Part shown: in pieces, positions 36,322 through 43,994 of the stretch
Position numbering within the stretch: the stretch's first letter is position 1
Layout of the letters: the number at the start of each line of letters is the position of its first letter
DNA from: DATENM01 sp045807725
GTDB taxonomy: Bacteria > Acidobacteriota > Blastocatellia > UBA7656
DNA length: 64,000 nt
NCBI GenBank assembly: GCA_045807725.1
Contig: JBJMGV010000074.1
Coordinates: 1-64,000, forward strand
Direction: 5' to 3'
Program-made: the position numbers and the translations under genes
The notes under the pieces: generated by a model
The model's input: only the letters and a program-made list of their open reading frames with translations
Told to the model about the DNA's origin: nothing
The model's database searches: none

Positions 36322-36429
36322 AAATGATGAATGCAGAATGATAATGATGAACTGAAGAGGGAAAGAAAGCCGAGTTGTCTTTAGATTATCTCTGGTCTCA
36401 ATTCCTGATTCATTCTGCATTCATCATTT
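36322..36429. repeat. perfect 20-bp inverted repeat overlapping the Uma2 stop
   Basis: AAATGATGAATGCAGAATGA (36322-36341) is repeated in inverse at 36410-36429 with no mismatch, around a 68-base loop. The second arm encodes the last residues (MMNAE) and the stop codon of the Uma2 gene, so this repeat has invaded or created the C-terminus. Confidence 0.85.
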
Positions 36430-37000
36430 GCTCTGTTACGTCTTCGTATATCTCCCTGACCGACAATTGCAAGCCTACCGAGTCCAATTCAAATGCATCA
36501 TCAGCGCCGAGTGTGGCCAGCCACCAGTGCCCATTCGGGTCGCGGCGATAGAGCTGGATGCTCATCTCGGTCTGAGAGACGATGACGTATTCGCGCAACG
36601 AAGCGATGCCCTGGTAAGCGAGCAGCTTTTCGCGCCGGTCGGTGACGGCGGTGGTCGGCGAAGCCACTTCGATAATCAAGACGGGGCTGGTTCTAAAATA
36701 ATCCGCGTTGTCCGCCGGGCTGCACGTCATCATCACGTCCGGGTAGTAAAACGTATCAGTCGCCGCGATCTTCAACTTCATATCCGAAATAAAAACCTGA
36801 CAGCCCTTGCCGCGCACCTGCCCGCGCAATCGAGTTGCCAAAGTCAGCGCGATTAGATTGTGTGTGGCGCTAGCGCCGGCCATTGCGTAGATTAGCCCAC
36901 CAAGATATTCGTGGCGCACGTCGCTATGGCGCTCATTTTCGAGATACTCTTTTTCGGTGAGGCGGAAGATTGGGTGAATGACCGAAGCGATAGATTTCAT
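36410..37000 (-). CDS. Uma2 family protein (DUF820, PD-(D/E)XK nuclease fold)
   Basis: 196 residues. It starts after a strong AGGAGG. The opening (RLTEKEYLENERHSDVRHEYLGGLIYAMAG) and the core (YYPDVMMTC, then VLIIEVASPTT, then REKLLAYQGI) follow the Uma2/DUF820 pattern, with the Asp and Glu of a restriction-endonuclease-like site. These genes are abundant in Cyanobacteria and some Acidobacteria; their biological role is not settled. The last five residues are encoded inside an inverted-repeat arm. It is monocistronic, between the ssnA-like and threonine synthase genes. Confidence 0.88.
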   Translation of the reverse strand: MKSIASVIHPIFRLTEKEYLENERHSDVRHEYLGGLIYAMAGASATHNLIALTLATRLRGQVRGKGCQVFISDMKLKIAATDTFYYPDVMMTCSPADNADYFRTSPVLIIEVASPTTAVTDRREKLLAYQGIASLREYVIVSQTEMSIQLYRRDPNGHWWLATLGADDAFELDSVGLQLSVREIYEDVTEQMMNAE

Positions 37001-37107
37001 TATGACCTCCTGCGTCGAGAATAACGCACTATCTGGACTTGATTATAACTCACCTTCTTCGCCACGCATCGGCTAATCCGCGCCGAAGGCTTGCGGCGAC
37101 TGGCGCG

Positions 37108-38346
37108 TCAGCCTCCGCCCTCGTGGTGGTTGAACAAGTCTGTGAATTCGTCGAGGTCGGGGCGCACGCGCAGCGGCTCGCCGACGGCGCGACGCGCTGA
37201 TTCGATGTCTTTCAAGCCGTTGCCGGTCAGCATCAACAGCACACGCTCATCTGAAGTCATCGCGCTGGCATCGGCCAATTTCACAAGCCCCGCGAAACCG
37301 GCGGCGGCAGCCGGTTCGGCGAACACGCCCGTCGTGCGGGCCAGTTGCACGATGGCCGCGAGAATTTCTTCGTCTGTGACTTTGATTCCACAGCCGCCTG
37401 AATCTTGAATGGCGCGCACGGCGGCGCGGGCATCGCGCGGCTGGCTGACGTTGATGCTGTCGGCGAGCGTGTGGGCCGCAACCGCGCGCACTACGCCGTC
37501 CGAGTTCACCGCGTCAACGATGGCCGCAGAACCTTCGGCCTGCACGCCGATCATTTGCGGCAGGCGGTCAATGAAGCCGAGGCGATTAAAATCACAAAAG
37601 CCTTTCCACAGGCCGCTGATGATGTTGCCGTCGCCGACGCTGACGATGACTTTATCGGGGACTTGCCAGTCGAGCTGCTCGCAGATTTCCAGCGCCGCCG
37701 TCTTTTTGCCTTCGCGCGTGTAGGGGTTGAATCCCGTGCTGCGCTGATACCAGCCGAAGCGCGCGGCGGCGGCTAGGCACAGATCGTAAGCGTCATCATA
37801 ACTGCCTTCGACCAGTACGACGGTTGCGCCATAGACGACGAGCTGCGCGACTTTCGCTGCCGGGGCCGACGCCGGCACGAAGATGACCGAGCGCATTCGC
37901 AGGCTCGCGCACATCCCTGCGAGCGCGCAGCCGGCGTTGCCCGACGAAGCTGTAGTAATGACGTGCGCGTGTGCCTCTGCGGCTTTGACTGCGGCGAGCG
38001 CGCTGGGCCGGTCTTTGAACGACGCGGTCGGGTTGCGCCCATCGTCTTTGACGAATAGTTGTTTGATCGCAAAGCGCGCGGCGAGCGGCGGGCAATCGTA
38101 GAGCGGCGTCCACCCGACCGTAAGCGGCGGCACGGCGGATGAATCATCGACCGGCAGCAACGGGCGGTAACGCCACATCGAGAGGTTGCGATCCGCCGCG
38201 AGCCGCGCTTTGGTCAACCGCGCGCCGACAGCTTCGTAGTCATAAAGCACATCGAGATTACCGCCGCACGCCGGGCAGACGTAGTTGACTTCGCCGCGAA
38301 ACTCGCGGGCGCACTCGAAGCACTTGAAGCCAGAGACATTATTCAT
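37108..38346 (-). CDS. thrC: threonine synthase
   Basis: 412 residues, PLP-dependent. A small N-terminal zinc-ribbon-like unit (FKCFECAREF...YVCPACGGNLD) is typical of the short bacterial/archaeal threonine synthase class. The PLP lysine is in NPTASFKDRPS, the phosphate loop is TASSGNAG, and SVGDGNIISG and the C-terminal MLTGNGLKD are conserved. It converts O-phosphohomoserine to threonine in the cytoplasm. ATG 38346 is selected because it starts at the ribbon; the longer frame would read through repeat DNA. The cysteine synthase gene lies upstream on the same strand, across a 284-base repeat-filled gap. Confidence 0.88.
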   Translation of the reverse strand: MNNVSGFKCFECAREFRGEVNYVCPACGGNLDVLYDYEAVGARLTKARLAADRNLSMWRYRPLLPVDDSSAVPPLTVGWTPLYDCPPLAARFAIKQLFVKDDGRNPTASFKDRPSALAAVKAAEAHAHVITTASSGNAGCALAGMCASLRMRSVIFVPASAPAAKVAQLVVYGATVVLVEGSYDDAYDLCLAAAARFGWYQRSTGFNPYTREGKKTAALEICEQLDWQVPDKVIVSVGDGNIISGLWKGFCDFNRLGFIDRLPQMIGVQAEGSAAIVDAVNSDGVVRAVAAHTLADSINVSQPRDARAAVRAIQDSGGCGIKVTDEEILAAIVQLARTTGVFAEPAAAAGFAGLVKLADASAMTSDERVLLMLTGNGLKDIESARRAVGEPLRVRPDLDEFTDLFNHHEGGG

Positions 38347-38360
38347 GCAGGCAAGACTCA

Positions 38361-38628
38361 AGGAGGCAGGAGGCAGGAAGCAATAGTCAGTAATCAGCAG
38401 TCCCGTAGGGACGACCTGTTTATAGATAAGGCTGAAGGATGTGACGAAGCCCCGTAGGGGCGCGATAGACATTGCGCTCCTACGGAGCTTGTTTCATCTA
38501 TCGCATCGTTGACTATAAACATTGCGCTCCTAACGGAGCTTGGCTTAACAAACAACTGGCCCTGACCACTGGCCCCTGACTCCCGGCCCCTGCTTCCTGC
38601 TTCCTGCTTCCTGCTTCCTGCCTACTGC
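38361..38628. repeat. heptamer-armed inverted repeat enclosing REP-like palindromes
   Basis: The outer arms are AGGAGGC repeats (38361-38381) and GCTTCCT repeats (38592-38626). Inside them lie CCCGTAGGGACGACCTGTTTATAG (38402-38425, quoted in part), AAGCCCCGTAGGGGCGCGAT (38447-38466), then TTGCGCTCCTACGGAGCTTG (38472-38491) and a variant copy at 38522-38542 beside CTATAAACAT. These are the same families as at 13442-13880. The right arm starts two bases after the cysteine synthase stop (minus strand). Confidence 0.8.
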
Positions 38629-38630
38629 TA

Positions 38631-39674
38631 CTATTCGATGATTTCCCACGTGCTTTGATACTTATCCAATTGCTCGCGCGTGTAATCGTCCATCGAGTGA
38701 TCGCGGATGGGCGACTCGACGTGCTTGGGTGAGCCGCAGAGTTCGGTCGAGAAGTAGCGCTGGCCGGTGTCGCAGATCATCGTCACGATGCGCTTCATCT
38801 TCGGGTGGTGGGCCGCCACTTTGATTGCCGCGACGACGTTCGCGCCCGACGAGATGCCGCAGAAGATGCCTTCCTCGCGCGCCAGCCGCCGCGCCATCTC
38901 GATGGCTTCGTTCGAGGTGATCGTGACCACGCCGGTCAACAGGCTCAGCTCAAGGTCGCGCGGTACAAACCCATCGCCGATGCCTTCGATCTTGTGCTCG
39001 CCCCACTCGCGTCTTGACAGCAGCGGGCACTCGGCAGGCTCGCCGGCGTAGAGTCTCACTTTCTTATTCTGCTCGCGCAGGTAACGGCCAATGCCTGTGA
39101 GCTGGCCGCCTGTTCCTTGCGTAGCGACGTAAGCGTCGATTTTGCCGCGCGTCTGCTCCCAGATTTCCGGGCCGGTCGTCTTGTAGTGCGCCTGTATGTT
39201 ATCAGGATTGTCGAACTGTGACGGAACCCAGTACTTCGACGGGTCTTGCCGGCGAATCTCTTCGAGCCGCTGCAACGCGAGGTCAACGTCCGATTCGCCG
39301 CCCGGCGTGTAGACCATCTCCGTGCCATAGGCCACGTCTATCTTCTTGCGCTCTTCGCTCATGCCTTCGGGCATCACGATGATGCACGGATAGCCTTTCA
39401 CCGCCGCGACGAACGAGCAAGCGATGCCGGCGTTGCCAGTCGAGCATTCCAGAATCGTCATACCGGGCTTGAGGTCGCCGCGCCGCTCGGCCTTCTCAAT
39501 CATATTCAGGTAGATGCGATCTTTGAGCGAGCCTGACGGGCTGAAGTATTCAAGCTTGACGTAGATGCGCGGCTTCACATCGGCGGCGACGCGATTGAGC
39601 CGCACCATCGGCGTGTAGCCGATCACATCGAGGATGGACTTGGCGGATTTGCGATTGCGATCCCAGTTGAGCAT
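38631..39674 (-). CDS. PLP-dependent cysteine synthase family protein
   Basis: 347 residues. The fold-type II motifs are intact: the PLP lysine in PSGSLKDRIYLNM, the TGNAG substrate loop in LECSTGNAGIACSF, and the phosphate-binding TQGTGGQLTGIGRYL. SSGANVVAAIKVA lies near the C-terminus. It makes cysteine from O-acetylserine or O-phosphoserine and sulfide, or acts as a cystathionine-forming relative; the length lacks any CBS domain. No start-site ribosome signal is obvious at ATG 39674. It lies upstream of threonine synthase on the same strand. Confidence 0.87.
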   Translation of the reverse strand: MLNWDRNRKSAKSILDVIGYTPMVRLNRVAADVKPRIYVKLEYFSPSGSLKDRIYLNMIEKAERRGDLKPGMTILECSTGNAGIACSFVAAVKGYPCIIVMPEGMSEERKKIDVAYGTEMVYTPGGESDVDLALQRLEEIRRQDPSKYWVPSQFDNPDNIQAHYKTTGPEIWEQTRGKIDAYVATQGTGGQLTGIGRYLREQNKKVRLYAGEPAECPLLSRREWGEHKIEGIGDGFVPRDLELSLLTGVVTITSNEAIEMARRLAREEGIFCGISSGANVVAAIKVAAHHPKMKRIVTMICDTGQRYFSTELCGSPKHVESPIRDHSMDDYTREQLDKYQSTWEIIE

Positions 39675-39790
39675 AAGCCGTCTGCCTGCGAGTTCCTTTT
39701 CGTGTTTGCGCCGTTCGGGGCTGTGTTCGGCGCTACTCTAGCAGAGAAGAGGTGAGACTGCCTAGCGGATTGTCAGCTCAAGAAGAGAAG

Positions 39791-39830
39791 CCGTGAGGGC
39801 AAGCTGCGCCGGTGCGGCTTGCCCTCACGG
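39791..39830 (-). terminator. 14-bp terminator-like hairpin
   Basis: CCGTGAGGGCAAGC and GCTTGCCCTCACGG pair perfectly around a 12-base loop. It lies 30 bases beyond the stop of the minus-strand PQQ/BACON gene and upstream of the cysteine synthase start. It is GC-rich with no strong T-run. Confidence 0.6.
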
Positions 39831-39859
39831 ACGTTGTGGCATTGAAGGATGAGACTGAA

Positions 39860-42088
39860 TCAGAGGCCCTTCTGCTTGACCACGAAGCTCTTCAGGCCGA
39901 CCGAGATGGTGCCGACGCGCGCGCTCGCGCCAGGGTTAGCGGCGACGCTATAGGCGATCTGACCATCGCCAATGCCGCAACAGTTTGAGGCGATGGTGAT
40001 CCAGGGCGCGTTGCTTGTCGCCTGCCAACTGCAACGATTGATGGCGAAGATGCTGAGGCTGCCTATGCCGCCCCGCGCAGGGACAGACGTGGAGGTCGGC
40101 GCAATCAGGTCGACGCAGTGTTCGTCATCGATGCCCGCCTGTGTGATCGTGAGGCTGCGGCCAGCGATTGTGATCGTGCCCTGACGCGGGCGGCCAGTGG
40201 GGTTAGCGTCCACCGCATAGCTGACCTCACCATCGCTGACGCCGCTTTCTGAGGTGATAGTAATCCAATTCACTTTCGCCTCTGCCGCCCAGTGAACGCC
40301 GGCGGGGGCCGTGACCTCGATGACGCCTTTGCTGCCCGTTGTTCCCACTGCGACGCTCGTCGGTGAGATGGCCGGCAGCAGGCCATAGACGTGAAGCTGC
40401 CCGGAAAATGTCGGCACGTAGACTTTGCCGTTGGCAACGGTCGGCGGGTTGAACTTCGCAAAGCTGCCGATGTCGTCGCGCGCCGCATTCTGCTTACTGT
40501 TCCACAACTCCTTTGAAACGTCTGTCGCGTCAAAGGCTCGCAAAATGCCCGCGACCGTCTGGCTATTGGCATCGCCGCTAAACGCGCAGAGCGCCCAGAC
40601 GATGCCGCTGCCCGCCTGGCTGCCATTGGCCGACAGCGACAGCGGCGCGGAGTTCGAGTAGCCGAACGCGCTCTGAAACGTGCTTTGCGAAACCGGCGCG
40701 GCGCTGAACAAGCCGTCTGTAAGGCGAAATACTTTCAAGTAATCGCCCGCGCCCCACAGATAAACCTGCGACCCGGCGGGGCTGTTCCAGTAGATAGGCG
40801 CACCCATAAAAATATTGCTGGCCGCCTGGAACTCCTGCACGTTGGCGTTGTGATCGCTGAAGTAATGGCCGAGATTGCTGCGGTCGAACAATCTCAGCAC
40901 CCTGTCTTTGCCGACGATCAACAGCAGGTTGGTTCCCGGCAACAACAGCGCCCCGCCTGCGCCGAGATCAATGTCGCTAAGGTTTCTCGGCGCAATAGTC
41001 TTGCCTGTGGCCGGCGCGGCCTTCTTGTTGGGGTTGAGGAGGTCCTGGTTGTAAGGCACGAACCAGTCGGCGACCGCCAGGCCGTTTGCTGCGTCCAGCT
41101 TGATAACGGCGTTGCCGTAATCGCGGCCTCCCTGGTCCAGATCGAACGTGCCATTGCCCGTCACCAGATAGATGTTGTTGGCGGCGTCAGCGGCCAGCCC
41201 TTGCCCGCCTTGCCAGATGGCGGCCTCCGTGCCGTCGGGCGTCGTGTTGAAGACCGCGACCTGCTGCAACGTCGTCGCGTTATAACCGAGCACCCAGCCG
41301 TGATAAGGCTCGGCATCGCCGTGCGAGCCGAAAGCGATGTAGACTACACCGCTGAGCAGCAGCAGTCCGGGGCGATTCAGTTGATGCAGGTGATCGAAGG
41401 TGATCGTGCCGAGAATGCTGCCGCTGCCGTTGCCGGCGATGCTGGCGGTGATTTCTATGGGGCCGTTGAATTTTTCACTGCCGGTTGAAAGATCGAGCGC
41501 GTGCAGCTTGTGATGATATGTAGCGGTCGTTACATCTTTGGTTTTGGCGACAACGTAGATTGTATTGCTCGTCGGATCAATCACCGGCGTCGCGGTGATG
41601 CCAACTTCCGGCGTAAGGTCGTGGTAGCCGGGAAAGATGTCCTGGCTCGGCATCGGCGTGCCGAGGTTGACCTGCCAGTAAGGCGCGGCGGCCTCCGAAT
41701 CATCCGCGTCGAAGGCGTAGACGTTATTGCCCTCGGTGGCGACATAGACGATGTTACGCTGGCCAACGCCCGGCACGCTGACATCCTGGGCGACGAGCGG
41801 CTGGGCATAAACATAACCGCTGACCGCGCGCGTGAAGAGTTTGCCGAACTGGCTGACGTTGACGTTGGCGGTCGAGAGCGTCGTCTCCAGAAGGTTAGCG
41901 CCCGTGCGCTGATTGTCGTTGTGCTGTGTCAGGACGCTCACCCCGGCGACGGTCGGGCGCGGGATTGGATTAACGTCCCGAACAGGGTCGGTGGCTTTGT
42001 GCTGCGGTGTTGCTTTCGGCTGGAGATTGGCGGCGCTGACGACGACCAGCATGAAGAAGACGACCACGACCAGTCTGGCTCGATTCAT
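39860..42088 (-). CDS. secreted PQQ-like beta-propeller protein with two BACON-type domains
   Basis: 742 residues with a signal peptide (LVVVVFFMLVVVSAANL). Residues 50-560 form a propeller of PQQ-like blades. Examples are VSVLTQHNDNQRTGANLLET, NIVYVATEGNNVYAFDAD, KLHALDLSTGSEK and VYVPTFSGQLHVYGLL. The C-terminal 170 residues hold two BACON-like beta-sandwich repeats (VHWAAEAKVNWITITSESG and CSWQATSNAPWITIASNCC, with VSYAVDANPTGRPRQGTITI and IAYSVAANPGASARVGTISV). BACON-type domains usually bind carbohydrate or mucin in Bacteroidetes. No PQQ catalytic ligands are apparent, so a binding or scaffold role is likely. It may be surface-exposed. Confidence 0.82.
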   Translation of the reverse strand: MNRARLVVVVFFMLVVVSAANLQPKATPQHKATDPVRDVNPIPRPTVAGVSVLTQHNDNQRTGANLLETTLSTANVNVSQFGKLFTRAVSGYVYAQPLVAQDVSVPGVGQRNIVYVATEGNNVYAFDADDSEAAAPYWQVNLGTPMPSQDIFPGYHDLTPEVGITATPVIDPTSNTIYVVAKTKDVTTATYHHKLHALDLSTGSEKFNGPIEITASIAGNGSGSILGTITFDHLHQLNRPGLLLLSGVVYIAFGSHGDAEPYHGWVLGYNATTLQQVAVFNTTPDGTEAAIWQGGQGLAADAANNIYLVTGNGTFDLDQGGRDYGNAVIKLDAANGLAVADWFVPYNQDLLNPNKKAAPATGKTIAPRNLSDIDLGAGGALLLPGTNLLLIVGKDRVLRLFDRSNLGHYFSDHNANVQEFQAASNIFMGAPIYWNSPAGSQVYLWGAGDYLKVFRLTDGLFSAAPVSQSTFQSAFGYSNSAPLSLSANGSQAGSGIVWALCAFSGDANSQTVAGILRAFDATDVSKELWNSKQNAARDDIGSFAKFNPPTVANGKVYVPTFSGQLHVYGLLPAISPTSVAVGTTGSKGVIEVTAPAGVHWAAEAKVNWITITSESGVSDGEVSYAVDANPTGRPRQGTITIAGRSLTITQAGIDDEHCVDLIAPTSTSVPARGGIGSLSIFAINRCSWQATSNAPWITIASNCCGIGDGQIAYSVAANPGASARVGTISVGLKSFVVKQKGL

Positions 42089-42223
42089 TCAGTTGTTCCT
42101 TTGATGAGCATTTTTGTGATGCCTGCGGTTTAGACGCGCGGCGCGGAAAAAAGTCGGGATAATCCTGAACGCGAGGGCAGGTGTTCGGCGAGGGGAATCG
42201 CAAGTGACGCAGCCGCCTTTGAT

Positions 42224-43081
42224 TCAACCACGGCCAAGCTGGCGCAGGCATTTCGTCAGCACGTTGCCGGTCACTGTGCGGCGGTAATGTTCGGTCGAAC
42301 GCAAGTCAGTGATGGGCGAGACTTCACGCATCACGGTTTCTTGCGCTTGCTTGATGAGATCAGGTGTGATCGTTTGGCCGGCGAGCAGCGCTTCGGTCTG
42401 CGGCGCGCGAATCACAGTTGGGGCGACGCTGCCGATGGCAATGCGGATAGATTCGATGACGCCATCGGCTGTAGCCGCGCGTGCCGCCATCACGCCTTTC
42501 GAGATGGCTTGCGCGCGGCGCGTGCCGACTTTGTAAAAGAAGTCGCGCTCGTTCGCTTCGAGCTTGGGCAAACGCACAGCGATCAGCAACTCGTCCGCCG
42601 CCAGCACCGTTTGCCTGTAACCCGTATAAAATTCATTGAAGGCCACACGACGTGAGCCGCGCCGGCTGCCGAGTTCGAGCGCGGCGTCATAGACGGCCAG
42701 CACCGGCAAGCTATCGCCCGCCGGCGACGCGTTGACGATGTTGCCGCCGAGTGTGCCGCGATTTTGAATCTGCACCGCGCCGATGGTGCGCGATGCGGCG
42801 ATCAGCGCGGGCGCGTGTTGTTGAATCAGCGGCGAGCGGATCAACTCCGTATACGTCACGAGCGCGCCGACGCGCAGGTAGTCGCCTTCGTCGCGGATGC
42901 CGCGCAATTCGCCGACGCGCCAGATGTCGAGAAACCGCGCGGCATCGAGCTGATGTGCGTTCATCAACACCATCAAGTCAGTGCCGCCGGCGATGACGCG
43001 CACAGCGCTGCCGTGCTCGGCCAGTACGCGGTAAGCGTCGGCCAGCGTCTCAACCGAGTAAGCTGTCGGCGTGTCGGTCAT
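42224..43081 (-). CDS. xanthine dehydrogenase-family FAD-binding subunit
   Basis: 285 residues, CoxM/XdhB type. The first FAD motif is VIAGGTDLMVLMN (residues 29-41) and the second is NRGTLGGNIVNASPAGD (about 107-123). The C-terminal CODH-flavoprotein domain is present. It receives electrons from the iron-sulfur subunit and passes them to NAD or another acceptor. It is the last gene of a minus-strand operon: Mo subunit, Fe-S subunit, a zinc-ribbon protein, FAD subunit. The gap to the zinc-ribbon gene is 25 bases, so co-transcription is expected. Confidence 0.93.
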   Translation of the reverse strand: MTDTPTAYSVETLADAYRVLAEHGSAVRVIAGGTDLMVLMNAHQLDAARFLDIWRVGELRGIRDEGDYLRVGALVTYTELIRSPLIQQHAPALIAASRTIGAVQIQNRGTLGGNIVNASPAGDSLPVLAVYDAALELGSRRGSRRVAFNEFYTGYRQTVLAADELLIAVRLPKLEANERDFFYKVGTRRAQAISKGVMAARAATADGVIESIRIAIGSVAPTVIRAPQTEALLAGQTITPDLIKQAQETVMREVSPITDLRSTEHYRRTVTGNVLTKCLRQLGRG

Positions 43082-43106
43082 GATTTATGCAGCGGCAAGG
43101 CGGCGC

Positions 43107-43517
43107 TCATTCCTGAACGTCTGTATCCAGATCGACGAACATGCGCAGATTGCCGCAAGCGCCGCACACCATCACTTCAACGAACCGCTCTTCCTCTGTG
43201 TCGTCGAAGTAGACAGTGATCTCGCGGTCAGCGAACAACGCGCCCCTGCGCATCGAGCCGCCGCAGATGTTGCACGGTTGCGCCTCGACACTGGGCACGA
43301 CTGAAGCGGGGCTACCGTTATCATTGAACGTGTCTTCGTCGGCTTCGGCATCATCCGTCTCGTCGCCTTCTGCCGCGCGCCGCGCGTCGAGTTCAGTCCT
43401 GGCAAACTCGATGGCTTCGGGCCGGTACTCGCGGCGGTCTTTGCCGACCATACGCAGCAACTCCTCATTGCTCAACATTGTGATGCGCTGCTTCAGCTCA
43501 CGTAGTTCGTCATCCAT
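43107..43517 (-). CDS. small acidic zinc-ribbon protein inside the Mo-hydroxylase operon
   Basis: 136 residues. The N-terminus is helical (LKQRITMLSNEELLRMVGKD), followed by an acidic linker (DETDDAEADEDTFND). The C-terminal part has two CxxC pairs (CNICGGSMRRG and CGACGNLRMF), the ligands of a zinc ribbon. No characterised family is recognised. It sits between the Fe-S and FAD subunits with 15- and 25-base gaps and an AAGG-rich ribosome site, so it is clearly part of the operon. Assembly, metal delivery or regulation of the hydroxylase are possible roles. Confidence 0.75.
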   Translation of the reverse strand: MDDELRELKQRITMLSNEELLRMVGKDRREYRPEAIEFARTELDARRAAEGDETDDAEADEDTFNDNGSPASVVPSVEAQPCNICGGSMRRGALFADREITVYFDDTEEERFVEVMVCGACGNLRMFVDLDTDVQE

Positions 43518-43532
43518 TCGCTTACCTTTTCC

Positions 43533-43994
43533 TTATCCCTTTCTAATGGTGGCCGCTTCGATGGCGTCGATGATCTTCACATAGCCGGTGCAGCGGCAGA
43601 GATTGCCGGCGATGGCTTCTTTGATCTCGTCGCGTGACGGGCGAGGCTTGCTAGCAAGCAAGGCGCGCGCGGCAATCAACATGCCGGGCGTGCAGATGCC
43701 GCATTGCGCTCCGCCGGTTTCGAGAAACGCTTGCTGCAATGAATCGAGGCGGCCCGCGCCCGCCAAGCCTTCGATGGTGATGACGCTGGCGTTCTGCAAC
43801 TGGCACGCGGGCACGAGGCACGAGTTGACGACTTCGCCATCAAGCAGGATCGAACACGCGCCGCACTCGCCCTCACCGCAGCCTTCTTTAGCGCCGGTCA
43901 GCCGCAATGTCTCGCGCAGCAGGTCGAGCGCCCGCTGCATCGGCGGCGCATCGACTTCGCGCTCAACGCCATTGATTCGGAAAGCGATTCTCAT
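43533..43994 (-). CDS. xanthine dehydrogenase-family [2Fe-2S] subunit
   Basis: 153 residues, CoxS/XdhC type. The ferredoxin-like N-terminal cluster is KEGCGEGECGACSILLDG, with a fourth cysteine in VNSCLVPA. The helical second cluster is CGICTPGMLIAARALL and NLCRCTGYVKI. It carries electrons from the Mo site to FAD. Its ATG overlaps the stop of the Mo-subunit gene by four bases (ATGA), showing translational coupling. Confidence 0.95.
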   Translation of the reverse strand: MRIAFRINGVEREVDAPPMQRALDLLRETLRLTGAKEGCGEGECGACSILLDGEVVNSCLVPACQLQNASVITIEGLAGAGRLDSLQQAFLETGGAQCGICTPGMLIAARALLASKPRPSRDEIKEAIAGNLCRCTGYVKIIDAIEAATIRKG

